A stretch of DNA of 64,000 bases, from contig JAKLII010000002.1 in the NCBI GenBank assembly GCA_022709695.1, positions 216,955-280,954 of the forward strand, read 5' to 3'. Origin of the DNA: Bacteroidota bacterium (lineage in GTDB: Bacteria > Bacteroidota > Bacteroidia > Bacteroidales > SKPS01). The position numbers were made by a program, and so were the translations under genes. Below the pieces are notes generated by a model, which was given only the letters and a program-made list of their open reading frames with translations, had not been told where the DNA came from and searched no databases. This document shows, one piece after another, positions 18,205 through 27,855 of this stretch (its first letter is position 1; each line of letters begins with the position of its first letter).

Positions 18205-20064
18205 TTATCGGATGATAATTTTCCCCTTACTTTCCGGTGCTCCAGGGGTTGACAACCTGAACAGGTATAGCCCGGGGCTGAGTCCTTGCAGGGGAATCAC
18301 CTCTTCTGAACCCGTCAGATTTTCCCTGGTCAGAACCTTTGAGCCGTTGCTGTTGAACAATGAGAGTGCATAATTATGATTCTGCGGATTGGTGAATCTG
18401 ATGCTGAAATGATCCGTTGCGGGATTGGGGAATATTTCGACCAGCCCCGGAACTGAAGATTTCTCATTCACATCCATCATCACATTTACCCTGAATTTTA
18501 TGCTGAAACTGATCGGATCGTACATGTCGTTGGGGATGTCCACTTCCAGGTGCAGGATGGTTTTCCCTTCGAAATGTTCAACGGCAGAAATCAGCAGATC
18601 GTAGGTGCCTGAAGTGCTGAGCACTGAAAGGGAGGTGACAGTATTGCACCAGGTTGGCAGGGTCACCGGCAGGTAAATGCGGGTATTGCCATGGTGAAAC
18701 TTATCCCACACCGGAAAATAGGCGGTATTGGCATCGGGCTTGTTGAAACTTAGGGTGATATCAAGGGCATTGGGGCCGATGGAATCGATAACACTTTTTG
18801 CGATTTTCAGCGAATCGGAGCTGTTGTATTTAAAGGGGTTGTATGCAGGGCATCCGAAATAGATGCGATTTGCCTTTCCGCCGAGCATGGAGCTGGCGCC
18901 CGAATACTGGGAGGGGTTGAAGGTGCCTGAGGGGAGCACATCGGAGCCTGAGGTGGAACCCCACTCAGAGAAGAGTTTCAGGTTGGGCCGGTTGCCCAGG
19001 AAACCCATTACCACACCATCCACCGTGCGCTTGTGAATGTCTCCCAGCGGCTCGTTGAAAAGGAAGGCGTTGTACACCTCCTCGCCCTGGTCGTTGGCGT
19101 TGTTGGCTCCGCAGGGGGCAAAATACCCGGTAATGCCTGTTTTCAGGATCGACAGAGCAAAGCTGAAGGTATCGCTCATGGTATAAAACCGGATAAACCC
19201 CTGGGTGTTGCCAAAGGTTGCGGCGATATCGCCCTCCACCAGCACATATTTGGGCACGCCGGCATGACATGCTCCGTTGAAGGCTACCGCAGGATACAGG
19301 TTGAGGGATCCGATGATCTGGCTGGTAAGCCCGGGCCTGGCGTATGCAGGGTTCTCGATTTTGGTACTGTCATATATCCAAACCGGTGGATTGGGGTTCA
19401 TATTGCCGCCGTCGAAGAGCCATAGCATATGGGGATCGCCGTTGTGCCCGATGTCGAGCAGCTTTTTGTTGAGCATGTGCCCTGTGTTTGCCAGAAAAAA
19501 GTTTACACCGGTGGCCGAGTCGGAGGTTTCGAGGTAGATCTGGCTGTACGCCTGGGGATTCAGGTATTTCATGTAGTCGCCGGGATACGGATAGACCATA
19601 TTGAGGCTTGAGGCCGCATACCCTCCCACATTCAAAGGAAAGTGCTGGATGTAACTGTTCTCCGCCTGAATGATTTTGTTCACGAAGTTCAGGGCATCCT
19701 GCCCGGTGGCGCCGGTGATAAACCCGTATGAGAAGTCGCTGAAGGGGTCATCATCCACGTTGGTGCTCATCATCAGGAACTTGCGGATGAAGTTGATGTA
19801 AATCTCCCCGGGTCGCATCACCAGGGCCACGTAGCGGGGATTCAGGCTCTTCATCACCGGTAGCAGCGAATCGACCAGAATGGGATTAAAGGTGAGGAGC
19901 TGACCGTTGCGGTGGTTCTTCAGGGTAACCGCTGCCTGATGGTAAAGGCTTGCAGTGTCGGTAATGGTGGTAAGTACCAGATAACCTGATTGTCCATTTG
20001 CCTGATGAAAGGCACATAAAAAGATCAGCAGTAGGCTTGCAGCAAGTACTTTTACAGGCTTCAT
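18205..20064 (-). CDS. T9SS-exported protein with possible C25/clan CD peptidase fold
   Basis: 619 residues from the ATG at 20064 (MKPVKVLAASLLL signal peptide). An ATG at 20112 would add 16 residues and spoil the signal. The mature N-terminus (GYLVLTTITDTASLYHQAAVTLKNHRNG) resembles the opening of gingipain-type domains. Two candidate catalytic segments are in clan CD order: IGHNGDP (His207) and VAFNGACHAG (Cys266). The C-terminal ~75 residues (VEIFPNPATDHFSIRFTNPQ ... GLYLFRLS) are a type A sorting tail, as in gingipains. A cysteine peptidase is therefore plausible but needs a profile search. The His is followed by Asn-Gly rather than directly by Gly, which weakens the match. Confidence 0.7.
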   Translation of the reverse strand: MKPVKVLAASLLLIFLCAFHQANGQSGYLVLTTITDTASLYHQAAVTLKNHRNGQLLTFNPILVDSLLPVMKSLNPRYVALVMRPGEIYINFIRKFLMMSTNVDDDPFSDFSYGFITGATGQDALNFVNKIIQAENSYIQHFPLNVGGYAASSLNMVYPYPGDYMKYLNPQAYSQIYLETSDSATGVNFFLANTGHMLNKKLLDIGHNGDPHMLWLFDGGNMNPNPPVWIYDSTKIENPAYARPGLTSQIIGSLNLYPAVAFNGACHAGVPKYVLVEGDIAATFGNTQGFIRFYTMSDTFSFALSILKTGITGYFAPCGANNANDQGEEVYNAFLFNEPLGDIHKRTVDGVVMGFLGNRPNLKLFSEWGSTSGSDVLPSGTFNPSQYSGASSMLGGKANRIYFGCPAYNPFKYNSSDSLKIAKSVIDSIGPNALDITLSFNKPDANTAYFPVWDKFHHGNTRIYLPVTLPTWCNTVTSLSVLSTSGTYDLLISAVEHFEGKTILHLEVDIPNDMYDPISFSIKFRVNVMMDVNEKSSVPGLVEIFPNPATDHFSIRFTNPQNHNYALSLFNSNGSKVLTRENLTGSEEVIPLQGLSPGLYLFRLSTPGAPESKGKIIIR

Positions 20065-20146
20065 CGGCAAAATTTTTCTCAAAGATAGGGTGAAAAGGTG
20101 AAAATTTCCCACTCTTTTAATCTTTGACCTGACGATGGGTTTTGCT

Positions 20147-20184
20147 AAAAAAAAAGCTCCGGCACCCTGTTAAGGATGCCGGAG
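20147..20184 (-). terminator. Rho-independent terminator
   Basis: The perfect 8-bp stem CTCCGGCA/TGCCGGAG (20157-20164, 20177-20184) is followed on the minus strand by a run of nine T. It ends the transcript of the T9SS gene at 20218-21039 before the peptidase-like gene. Confidence 0.85.
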
Positions 20185-20217
20185 TGATCTTCGCCGTAAA
20201 GGCGTGCATCCAACGGA

Positions 20218-21039
20218 TTACTTCACAAAGATTTTCTGTGAATAGTTTCCGTCGGCAGCGTTAATGGTTACCAGATAGAGTCCTGCATCGAGGCCTTCGA
20301 GCGGAAGTTCCATCTTCAGGTCGCTGATGGTGGTTTTCCTTACTGCCTGGCCAAGCATGTTGGTAAGTACCACTTCACCTTCGGTGAGTTGTTCAAACTG
20401 TACATGGAGTACATCACCTGCGGTGAATACTTTGGCGGATAAGGCTGTGGCATCATCCAGGCCCACAATTTGGGTTCCTGCCAGGATCTGCTGTTCAGCT
20501 ACGGTATTGAATGCATAATCCTTGTAGGTGCATGAAACACCGGTTGTGCTGCAGGTGATGGAGAAACGGATCCAGCCGTAATGCAGGTTGGTACCAACCA
20601 AAAATCTTACACCCAGGTATTTGTCGGTGGCATTGAGCCAGTTGCCATAGGAACCACCTGCGGTGTACACCCATGCCATGGTCATATAACCACCGTTCAT
20701 CGTGCCGTTCCATACTGTAGTGGACGGGCCCACCGGTTGGTTCAAATCCATGGCAAACGGATAGAAGAAGTTCCCTGAAAGTGAACCGAGCACTTCATTA
20801 CCGGTGGCTGGTTGTACCCTGACAGCATTCCTGTTGGCGGCATCTGCACCAATCCAGATGGTAAAGTCGTTTACTGCATCGGCGTTCAGGTCGATATCAA
20901 GCTGATGATCTGCTGTGTAGGTTTCATCAGGATTGATATCCACATAGGTAATCTGTGCATTGGCAGTGCCGTTAACAGCCATAACACCTGCGGCAAGCGC
21001 TGAATAAGCAGCCAGTTTTTGGGTAGTTTTCTTGTTCAT
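20218..21039 (-). CDS. Small secreted T9SS protein
   Basis: 273 residues. Signal peptide MNKKTTQKLAAYSALAAGVMAVNGTANAQ, then a beta-rich domain beginning ITYVDINPDETYTADH. This family is common in Bacteroidota as an abundant secreted protein of unknown role, with N-terminal 'KKKL..YSALAA....A..A.AQI.Y.DI.PD'. A shortened type A sorting tail fills the last ~70 residues (GEVVLTNMLGQAVRKT ... GLYLVTINAADGNYSQKIFVK). It has its own strong terminator, which fits a highly expressed monocistronic gene. Confidence 0.75.
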   Translation of the reverse strand: MNKKTTQKLAAYSALAAGVMAVNGTANAQITYVDINPDETYTADHQLDIDLNADAVNDFTIWIGADAANRNAVRVQPATGNEVLGSLSGNFFYPFAMDLNQPVGPSTTVWNGTMNGGYMTMAWVYTAGGSYGNWLNATDKYLGVRFLVGTNLHYGWIRFSITCSTTGVSCTYKDYAFNTVAEQQILAGTQIVGLDDATALSAKVFTAGDVLHVQFEQLTEGEVVLTNMLGQAVRKTTISDLKMELPLEGLDAGLYLVTINAADGNYSQKIFVK

Positions 21040-21116
21040 AGGCTTATCATTTTAGGTTTATAGAATTGTTACCATTGAAGTTTCAAAGAAAGGAAAAAAT
21101 ATCACAAATGTCAACC

Positions 21117-23663
21117 CTATTGGTTTTTATTTCTGTACAGCGAAGGGTCAACAACTTTAACCATTTCTTCTTCAAGCATATAGCGTTTTAAAAAAGTTGA
21201 TATTTTTTTGGCTTCCGACGATGGATCCGCCACAATATCCGCATAGTTCACGGTGATCAGATCTACGAGAGGCTCCTTTTCTGCCCATACCCTTACCTTT
21301 TGGATCTCCTTTTCAAAAGCCTGCACTACTGCCAGCGGATATACATCCGGGTTTTTGCCGATCATTTTCTGCTGGGATCGTATCACCTCTTTCATATCGC
21401 GCTGCATGAAGATGATTTTGTATTTCTGGTCCCGGGGCAGGAACTGAAGCAGATGGGCAATCACCTTGATCACTTTCCCTTTGGCTTCCGAAACCCAGGC
21501 ATTCTCGCGTGCCAGGGATTTCACCTTCTCATACTCATAGTACCCTCTGGGGTTATTGATATCGGGCTGGCGCACCTCATCCGTAAAGATCTCAAGGCCA
21601 CCTGCTTCGAGCATCTGCATCATCAGTGAAGTCCCCGATCGCGGAAGGCCCGATACGATAATGATATCATCCGGCTTTGATTTGTCAATGATCTCTTCCT
21701 GCATACGTGCTTTTTCAGGTTCATTCAGGTGATCATGGTACAACCGCACCAGCCAGGAACGGGCTTTCATATTGCCGGGTGCCATGGATACACACACCTC
21801 AAAAGCCTGGGCAGCTTCTTTGTATTGCTGCAGGTGATAGAGTGCTTCCCCGAGATGGTAGTGGGCCGGTGGGTAAAAGTAGGTAATTCCCAGGGCATCC
21901 AGGGCTGCATCCGCTGCCTCTTCATACAGATGCATCCTGAGGAGGCAAATCGATTTTCCATGCAGTGCGATGGCGTTCTGCGGGTCGATGGTGAGGGCTT
22001 TTTCGAAGGCATCGAGGCCCAGAGGGTACTGTTCGGTGCGGATATACACCTTTCCGATTTCACAATGCAGCACGGGAAGGTGGGGATTGCTTTTTTCTGC
22101 CTTCTGCATCAGGGCCAGTGCCCTTTCCGTGTCTTCCTCGTAAAAGCAAATGGTACCTTCCAGCAGATCAAGGACCGGGAAGTTCCCTTCCGGATCATCG
22201 GCTCTGATCTTATCCATGATGCTGCGGGCCTGCTCAATACGCCCGAGCTCCAGGCAATATCGCATCAGGTCCATGCTGAACCTGAGCTCATCCGGTTCCG
22301 TCTCGACGAGTTTTTCAGCGATGGCGGCTGCACCACTGTAATCGCGCCTGCTGGCCAGCACCCTCGAGAGGTTGTATTCGGCTTCCATGGTGGTTTTTTC
22401 CATGGCTTTTTTACGGTCTGGTCCGGGATCTTCGATATACCCCAGTTCAATCAGCTGTTGAAGCGCTTCGGCAGAAGCAAACGTATCTTCAATGGCGTCG
22501 GCATCATGCATCCCTGAATCCCCTTCCACCTGCTCCCATGAAGGGATATATTCCGGTTGAGCCTCATGCTCAAAAATGTTCAGCAGCGGTTTGCCGTCCA
22601 TGTCCTGCCCGATAGGTAAGCCGAACATGGTAAGAATGGTCGGTGTGATATCGAGCAGGGTTGCCCCGTACACCCGCTCATCCTTTTTGATGCCCGGGCC
22701 CGATATGCAGAGCATTCCCAGCGGATTATGCTCCAGGGCGGGAGCAGCCGGAAGTTCAGGAAGGTAGGGAAGCCTCAGATGATCGGAATGAAATCCGTGA
22801 TCAGACAGAATCATGTAAATCGTGTCTTCACCACACAGATCCATCATCCTTTCCAGCATCATATCCTGAAAGATATAGGCTCCTTCCACCACCTGGTTGA
22901 AAAGTCTGAACTTCCGCTCATCAATATGCTCCTGCCTGGGAGGATGGTATTTCATGAATCCGTGGCAGAAATGGTCGATCATATCGAAATACACTGCCAT
23001 AAAATCCCATTCGGTATGCTCCATCACCTGGGTGGCAACTGCCTGTACCGTGGCCGCTTCGGACACAAATTTGGCAATGGCACCCAGCTCATTCTCCTTC
23101 TCCTGATCCACCTCGGCCCCATTGGGAACAAAAGGGAGCAAATGTGCAAAGGTAAGTTCCTCGGGATACACCTTAAGGTCGATCAGGTTTTTGATTTGCT
23201 GCGGCGGATGCACTGAACGCTTCGGAAGCTCAAGCCCTTCATCAGGTTTTCTGGTAGCTTTGGCGAAGAAGTTGGAGACATATACGCCCTGTATCGGTTC
23301 TGCCGGGTGGCTTGGCCACCAGGAGATTACGTTGGAACGGTACCCGTTCTGGTTGAGTATATTCCAGATCGCCTTGACCTTGCGTGAGGTCACATTGATG
23401 GGCCTGACGCCCATGCTCTTTGTATCGGGTTCGGCAAAACCGAGGATCCCATGCTTGTCAGCGCGCATCCCGGTGGCAATGCTGGTCCACAACATCGGAG
23501 AAAGGGGGGGGTCCAGGGTGGCGATGTTGCCCATCACACCATTGTTTACAAGCCTGGCCAGTGCCGGCAGCTTTCCGGCATCCAGCAGCGGATTGATCAC
23601 CTTCCAGTCGGCGGCATCCCAACCGATCAGCAGTACTTTGGTCTTTTTCTTCTGCGCTGCCAT
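21117..23663 (-). CDS. Alkaline-phosphatase superfamily / TPR / sulfotransferase fusion
   Basis: 848 residues, no signal peptide. Residues ~8-400 are a type I phosphodiesterase/nucleotide pyrophosphatase domain: metal ligand Asp16 in VLLIGWDAADW, nucleophile region PPLSPMLWTSIATG, then YFDMIDHFCHG and MILSDHGFHSDH as metal ligands. Residues ~430-650 hold at least five TPR units. Residues ~665-848 form a P-loop sulfotransferase domain with IIIVSGLPRSGTS (SGLPRSGTS 671-679) as the PAPS 5'-phosphosulfate loop. One polypeptide thus carries a hydrolase for phospho- or sulfo-esters and a possible sulfate-transfer domain. Substrate unknown. It overlaps the preceding 60-residue gene by one base (TAATG), so the two are translationally coupled. 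Confidence 0.85.
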   Translation of the reverse strand: MAAQKKKTKVLLIGWDAADWKVINPLLDAGKLPALARLVNNGVMGNIATLDPPLSPMLWTSIATGMRADKHGILGFAEPDTKSMGVRPINVTSRKVKAIWNILNQNGYRSNVISWWPSHPAEPIQGVYVSNFFAKATRKPDEGLELPKRSVHPPQQIKNLIDLKVYPEELTFAHLLPFVPNGAEVDQEKENELGAIAKFVSEAATVQAVATQVMEHTEWDFMAVYFDMIDHFCHGFMKYHPPRQEHIDERKFRLFNQVVEGAYIFQDMMLERMMDLCGEDTIYMILSDHGFHSDHLRLPYLPELPAAPALEHNPLGMLCISGPGIKKDERVYGATLLDITPTILTMFGLPIGQDMDGKPLLNIFEHEAQPEYIPSWEQVEGDSGMHDADAIEDTFASAEALQQLIELGYIEDPGPDRKKAMEKTTMEAEYNLSRVLASRRDYSGAAAIAEKLVETEPDELRFSMDLMRYCLELGRIEQARSIMDKIRADDPEGNFPVLDLLEGTICFYEEDTERALALMQKAEKSNPHLPVLHCEIGKVYIRTEQYPLGLDAFEKALTIDPQNAIALHGKSICLLRMHLYEEAADAALDALGITYFYPPAHYHLGEALYHLQQYKEAAQAFEVCVSMAPGNMKARSWLVRLYHDHLNEPEKARMQEEIIDKSKPDDIIIVSGLPRSGTSLMMQMLEAGGLEIFTDEVRQPDINNPRGYYEYEKVKSLARENAWVSEAKGKVIKVIAHLLQFLPRDQKYKIIFMQRDMKEVIRSQQKMIGKNPDVYPLAVVQAFEKEIQKVRVWAEKEPLVDLITVNYADIVADPSSEAKKISTFLKRYMLEEEMVKVVDPSLYRNKNQ

Positions 23664-23845
23664 TATTCCCCCTTGTTCTTAGTCCCTTTTGCAGCTTTTC
23701 CGCTCTGTGGTTCAGCCTGTCCAGCGGCAGCCTTTACTTCCCGCCAGGCCCTCAGCCCGGCAGCACCCAGAGCGAGAATCCCCAGTGCACCCTCTTTGGG
23801 TATCTGTACCGGCCTGGGGGGTGCCGGTTTATCGGTTTTTGTCAT
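23663..23845 (-). CDS. Small hydrophobic protein coupled to the AP/TPR/sulfotransferase gene
   Basis: 60 residues from the ATG at 23845 (MTKTDKPAPPRPVQIPKEGALGILALGAAGLRAWREV). A proline-rich head and one Ala/Leu/Gly helix (~19-33) are followed by a charged Lys/Gln tail. A longer reading from 23905 would start inside the -7 element at 23903-23910 and is rejected. It ends in a TAATG overlap with the start of the 848-residue gene, so it belongs to that operon. No family is recognised. The helix could be a short membrane anchor or a docking peptide for the partner. Confidence 0.65.
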   Translation of the reverse strand: MTKTDKPAPPRPVQIPKEGALGILALGAAGLRAWREVKAAAGQAEPQSGKAAKGTKNKGE

Positions 23846-23902
23846 GTCAGTATCTTTAAAGAAGGGGGAACACTGATTTTCCCACCTGGATTTCAAAGGG
23901 GG

Positions 23903-23910
23903 CAAATATA
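23903..23910 (-). promoter_or_regulatory. Bacteroidota -7 element (TATATTTG)
   Basis: Minus-strand TATATTTG about 57 bp upstream of the 60-residue gene; it decides the start choice there. Confidence 0.5.
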
Positions 23911-24005
23911 CTGAAAAAGGGGCGAACCGGCGCAGGTTCGCAACCCTGAACCGGTTTCACCGTTTACCGGTATCGGGTAAGAAGTGTTGTGCCGAAAAAA
24001 TACCC

Positions 24006-24013
24006 TACCTTTG
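24006..24013 (+). promoter_or_regulatory. Bacteroidota -7 element (TACCTTTG) at a near-leaderless start
   Basis: TACCTTTG lies only five bases before the ATG at 24019, with a TTG about 20 bp upstream. Transcription should start at or next to the start codon. Confidence 0.6.
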
Positions 24014-24018
24014 GTAAG

Positions 24019-24792
24019 ATGAAGATTGCACTGATCAGTGATATTCACGAAGACTACAACAACCTCATCAGGGTGGCAAGGCTGATTGAGAAGCACCATT
24101 GCCATGAGGTCCTCTGCCTGGGCGACATTGTGGGGTTCAGTGTACCGTGGTACACCTATTACGACTCCCGCAATGCCAGTCTGTGCGTACGGTGGGTGAA
24201 GGAGAACTGCAGGTTTGCCATTGCGGGAAACCACGACCTGTATGCCGTAAGGAGGATTCCGGCTGCCCCGGTACGCGGATTCGTCTATCCTGAAAACTGG
24301 TACCTGCTCCCGTTCAGTGAAAGGAGCAGTATGGCCGCAGGGGATCTTTGGCTGTATGAGGACAATGAGCTCTCTGCACTGCTCGATGATGATACCCGCG
24401 ATTATCTGCTTTCCCTTCCGGAGGAGATCACTGCCACTTATGATGGGATCCGTTGTCTGTTCACCCATTTCATTCAACCCGACATCACAGGATCAGCCAC
24501 GCGCTTCCTCCTGACATTCAACGACCTGCTGCCCCATTTTCGTTTTATGCAACTTAAAGAATGTACGCTGGGTTTTTCCGGGCACATGCACTGCGATGGC
24601 TTGTTGAAGACCTATCACCACCACGATCTCATGTCCAAAGGGTTCAACCGGAAGGTCAAACTGGCCTCCCCTGACTGGATCGGGCTCCCTTCGGTTACCG
24701 GCGCCAAAAACACTGCCGGATTCATGATATGGGATACAGCCCAGCAGTCTGTGGAAGCTATATCATTGCGGAAGATTTCCCTGAAAATCTAA
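24019..24792 (+). CDS. Calcineurin-like metallophosphoesterase
   Basis: 257 residues from the ATG at 24019. An upstream ATG at 23989 lies before the promoter and is rejected. All family metal-ligand motifs are present in order: ALISDIHED (DxH), CLGDIVGF (GD), IAGNHDLYA (GNHD), LFTHF (H) and FSGHMH (GHxH). This predicts a two-metal phosphoesterase of the YfcE/DUF-type group acting in the cytosol on an unknown phosphoester. Confidence 0.88.
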   Translation: MKIALISDIHEDYNNLIRVARLIEKHHCHEVLCLGDIVGFSVPWYTYYDSRNASLCVRWVKENCRFAIAGNHDLYAVRRIPAAPVRGFVYPENWYLLPFSERSSMAAGDLWLYEDNELSALLDDDTRDYLLSLPEEITATYDGIRCLFTHFIQPDITGSATRFLLTFNDLLPHFRFMQLKECTLGFSGHMHCDGLLKTYHHHDLMSKGFNRKVKLASPDWIGLPSVTGAKNTAGFMIWDTAQQSVEAISLRKISLKI

Positions 24793-24856
24793 CAAACAGG
24801 CACTATGACACACAATCTCAAACGCACACGCAGAAGCTTCCTGTACAATATTAAAA

Positions 24857-25335
24857 CTGCGCAAGGATGGACTCGAAAACTGGTACCACCTGGTGCAGAA
24901 AGACGGGGTGTTCGTGCTGGAGGAGATGCTCTCCATCACCACCACTGCCAGCGGGGATAAGAGGTAAAAGTTCGTGCAGGAAAGATATCGGCCTTTGTGG
25001 TAGGATTGATAGCCATTGCCCTTGGGATCCTTTTCAAAGGGATGAACGTCTCCTTCCTGGTAGGACTCGCCTTTGCCGTGGCAGCATCGGCCAACCTGCC
25101 GGCCATCATTATGGTACTTTTCTGGAAGAAAACCACTGCTAAAGGTGTGGCCGCATCCATTATCGTGGGGATCTCATCCTCCATTATCCTCATTCTCTTC
25201 TCCCCTACCATGTATGATCTGTATGGCATGGCAAAAACCGCAGCACCCATCCCACTTGATAACCCTGGAATCATTTCCATCCCCCTCTCATTCCTGACCC
25301 TGGTCGTGGTGTCGCTGCTTTCCAAAAAAACATAA
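24857..25335 (+). pseudogene. Remnant of a cation/acetate symporter gene (actP-like)
   Basis: From ~24961 to the stop at 25335 the frame reads EVKVRAGKISAFVVGLIAIALGILFKGMNVSFLVGLAFAVAASANLPAII..., the C-terminal third of an ActP-type sodium:solute symporter (about three membrane segments). The usual 400 or so upstream residues are absent. A short piece in another frame (24857-24964, LRKDGLENWYHLVQKDGVFV) ends in a stop and may be a second scrap of the same gene. Large internal deletion plus frameshift: not functional. It is followed by a perfect terminator, which survives from the intact gene. Confidence 0.8.
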
Positions 25336-25377
25336 GGAACCAGCGCAGGGCTAAGGATTTACTGGTTTACACTTAAA

Positions 25378-25417
25378 CCCCGGAGCAAAGGTCATCCAGC
25401 CGCTCCGGGGTATTTTT
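25378..25417 (+). terminator. Rho-independent terminator of the symporter remnant
   Basis: The perfect 9-bp stem CCCCGGAGC/GCTCCGGGG (25378-25386, 25402-25410) is followed by TATTTTT. Confidence 0.85.
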
Positions 25418-25466
25418 ACAGTTTTCTCCTTTTTTTTCGTCTCAGTCAACTATACCTGAAAAAAGG

Positions 25467-26522
25467 ATGAAATATCTGTTTTTGCCGGCCCTGGTCTTTC
25501 ATATCCTGATGGTTCAGGCAGTGAAAGGGCAAACTTCCCTTCCGTCGCCTGGGGAGCGTGGCATCCACGGACTGCGGTTTATGTTTTACAATGTTGAAAA
25601 TCTGTTCGATCCGTTTGACGATACCCTGAAATACGATGAAGATTTCACTTTCGAAGGAACAAAACACTGGAGCTGGCGCCGGATGCAGCACAAATGCGGC
25701 AACCTGGCCCGGGTAATCATTGCAGCAGGGGGCTGGGAAGGGGTTGAGATGGCAGGTATGTGTGAAGTGGAAAATCCCCTGGCGGTGCGGCAACTGATCC
25801 GCCACCCCCTGCTGCAACCTTACGGGTACCGCTATGTGATGACCACCTCGGAAGACCGTCGTGGTATAGACCTCGTGTTCCTTTACCGCCCCGAAAAAGT
25901 GGAGGTTCTTCACTATCGCGGTATCCCGGTGCGGGACCCGGTAGATACTGCCTGGCGGACCCGTGATATCCTTTACGTTCAAGTGCTTACCCTGTTTTCC
26001 GACACCCTCCATATCTTCCTCAACCACTGGCCCTCCCGCCGCGGTGGTGAAGAGGCCTCGGCGCCCAAAAGGGCACTGGCAGCAGGTACCCTCCGCACTT
26101 TCACAGATTCTCTGCTCTCAATGAATCCCGAAGCCCTGATCCTCATCAGCGGAGACTTCAACGATGAACCGTCAGATGTATCGGTACAACAAATTCTGGG
26201 TGCCCTGCCCCCGGAACAGGCAAACCCCGGGAGCCTTGTGAACCTGATGTGGCATATGCACAGGATGGGTATCGGCAGCCATACCTACAAAGAGACTACA
26301 GGCATCAGCCATCACCTCATCGATCAGATTATCGTTTCGGAAACCATGCTGCACATCGGCGCTCCGGTATCCGTAGGTCAGGCTACCATTGTACGCTTCC
26401 CGTTTCTGCTGAAAGAGGATGCAGGAGGGAACGAGGTGCTGCACCGGACCTACGCCGGTCCGCAGTACCTGGGTGGCTTCAGCGACCACCTGCCGGTAAC
26501 GGCTGACCTCAGACTGCGGTAA
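25467..26522 (+). CDS. Secreted endonuclease/exonuclease/phosphatase (EEP) family protein
   Basis: 351 residues with a signal peptide (cleaved near VKGQ). The EEP fold is marked by [17 protein letters not shown] (Asn/Glu metal ligands), [23 protein letters not shown] (catalytic DxN) and the closing [13 protein letters not shown] (SDH). Members cleave phosphodiesters in nucleic acids, phosphoinositides or sphingomyelin. The periplasmic or extracellular location suggests scavenging. It overlaps the convergent tyrS gene by 14 bp. Confidence 0.88.
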   Translation: MKYLFLPALVFHILMVQAVKGQTSLPSPGERGIHGLRFMFYNVENLFDPFDDTLKYDEDFTFEGTKHWSWRRMQHKCGNLARVIIAAGGWEGVEMAGMCEVENPLAVRQLIRHPLLQPYGYRYVMTTSEDRRGIDLVFLYRPEKVEVLHYRGIPVRDPVDTAWRTRDILYVQVLTLFSDTLHIFLNHWPSRRGGEEASAPKRALAAGTLRTFTDSLLSMNPEALILISGDFNDEPSDVSVQQILGALPPEQANPGSLVNLMWHMHRMGIGSHTYKETTGISHHLIDQIIVSETMLHIGAPVSVGQATIVRFPFLLKEDAGGNEVLHRTYAGPQYLGGFSDHLPVTADLRLR

Positions 26523-27798
26523 CCAGGAAATAATTCTTCTTCCCCTTCTGCACCAGCAGATACTTATCGTTCAGCAGGTTGGCAGCAGTTACCTGATACC
26601 CTTCGTTTACTTTGGATTTGTTCAGCCACAGGGCGTTCTCCTTCAGGGTGCGGCGGGCCTCCCCTTTGGAGGCAAAAATCGTGGTGGCTTCCGCCAGCAA
26701 TGCCACAATTTCAATCCCGTCCATCAGAAGGCTCCTCTCAATAGTAAACCGTGGAACACCCTCAAAAACAGAGAGAAATGTCTCTTCATCGAGCTGCTGC
26801 AGTGTTTCCGTGGTTCCTTTGCCGAACAGGATCTCTGAAGCCGCAATGGCTTTGCCAAGTGCCTCTTCGCCATGTACCAGGATGGTGAGCTCTGATGCCA
26901 GACGTTTCTGCAGGATCCGTTCATGCGGTGCTTCACTGTGCTGTTCCTCCAGCGCCTCAATCGCTTCGCTGGTGAGCATCGTGAAAATGCGGAGGTATTT
27001 TCCGGCATCGGCGTCCGATACGTTAAGCCAGAACTGGTAGAACTTGTATGGCGAGGTACGGTCCGGATCGAGCCATACGTTCCCCTCTTCGGTTTTTCCG
27101 AATTTTCCCCCGTCGCTTTTGGTGATGAGCGGACAGGTGAGGGCAAAGGCCTCTCCCCCTTCCATACGCCGGATCAGTTCGGTGCCGGTGACGATGTTGC
27201 CCCACTGGTCGCTGCCTCCCATCTGCAACCTGCATCCTTTGTTCCTGTAAAGCCAGAGAAAATCGTACCCCTGCAGAAGCTGATAGGAGAACTCGGTGAA
27301 GCTCAGTCCCGTCTCCAGTCGTTTTTTCACACTGTCCTTGGACATCATGTAGTTTACGGTGATGTGCTTCCCCACGTCGCGCAGGAAGCCCAGAAAAGAG
27401 AACTCTCTGGTCCAGTCGTAGTTGTTTACGATCTCCGCTCCGTTAGGTAGTGATGGATCGAAATCGAGGAAACGGGTGAGCTGCCGGTGCAGGCATGCCT
27501 GGTTGTGCCTCAGGGTTGCTTCGTCGAGCAGGTTTCGCTCCTCCGACTTCCCTGAAGGGTCGCCTACCATGCCGGTGGCGCCGCCGATTACCAGGATCGG
27601 TTTGTGCCCTGCCACCTGCAGGTGCCTGAGCATCATCACGCTCACCAGATGCCCGATGTGCAGTGAATCTGCCGTAGGGTCAATGCCTACATAAGCCGTT
27701 GTCATCTCCTTTTGCAACTGCTCCTCCGTCCCCGGCATGATGTCGTGGATCATCCCCCGCCACCGCAACTCTTCTACAAAATTTTCCATAGTCCGCAT
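26509..27798 (-). CDS. tyrS: Tyrosyl-tRNA synthetase
   Basis: 429 residues. Class I synthetase with the HIGH motif at 47-50 (LHIGHLVSV) and a KFGKT form of KMSKS in [17 protein letters not shown]. The tyrosine-binding segment is [32 protein letters not shown]-terminal S4 RNA-binding domain spans ~360-429. The start may be the ATG at 27798 or at 27789; the -7 element TATTTTTG (27813-27820, minus) allows either. It charges tRNA-Tyr. Confidence 0.95.
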   Translation of the reverse strand: MRTMENFVEELRWRGMIHDIMPGTEEQLQKEMTTAYVGIDPTADSLHIGHLVSVMMLRHLQVAGHKPILVIGGATGMVGDPSGKSEERNLLDEATLRHNQACLHRQLTRFLDFDPSLPNGAEIVNNYDWTREFSFLGFLRDVGKHITVNYMMSKDSVKKRLETGLSFTEFSYQLLQGYDFLWLYRNKGCRLQMGGSDQWGNIVTGTELIRRMEGGEAFALTCPLITKSDGGKFGKTEEGNVWLDPDRTSPYKFYQFWLNVSDADAGKYLRIFTMLTSEAIEALEEQHSEAPHERILQKRLASELTILVHGEEALGKAIAASEILFGKGTTETLQQLDEETFLSVFEGVPRFTIERSLLMDGIEIVALLAEATTIFASKGEARRTLKENALWLNKSKVNEGYQVTAANLLNDKYLLVQKGKKNYFLVTAV

Positions 27799-27812
27799 CT
27801 TAATAAAGGATG

Positions 27813-27820
27813 CAAAAATA
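27813..27820 (-). promoter_or_regulatory. Bacteroidota -7 element (TATTTTTG) for tyrS
   Basis: Minus-strand TATTTTTG 14 bp upstream of the first tyrS ATG, so tyrS is transcribed independently of the upstream GntR operon. Confidence 0.5.
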
Positions 27821-27855
27821 CAAGCTTTTAGCGGATTATTGCGCCCCGAAGCGCC

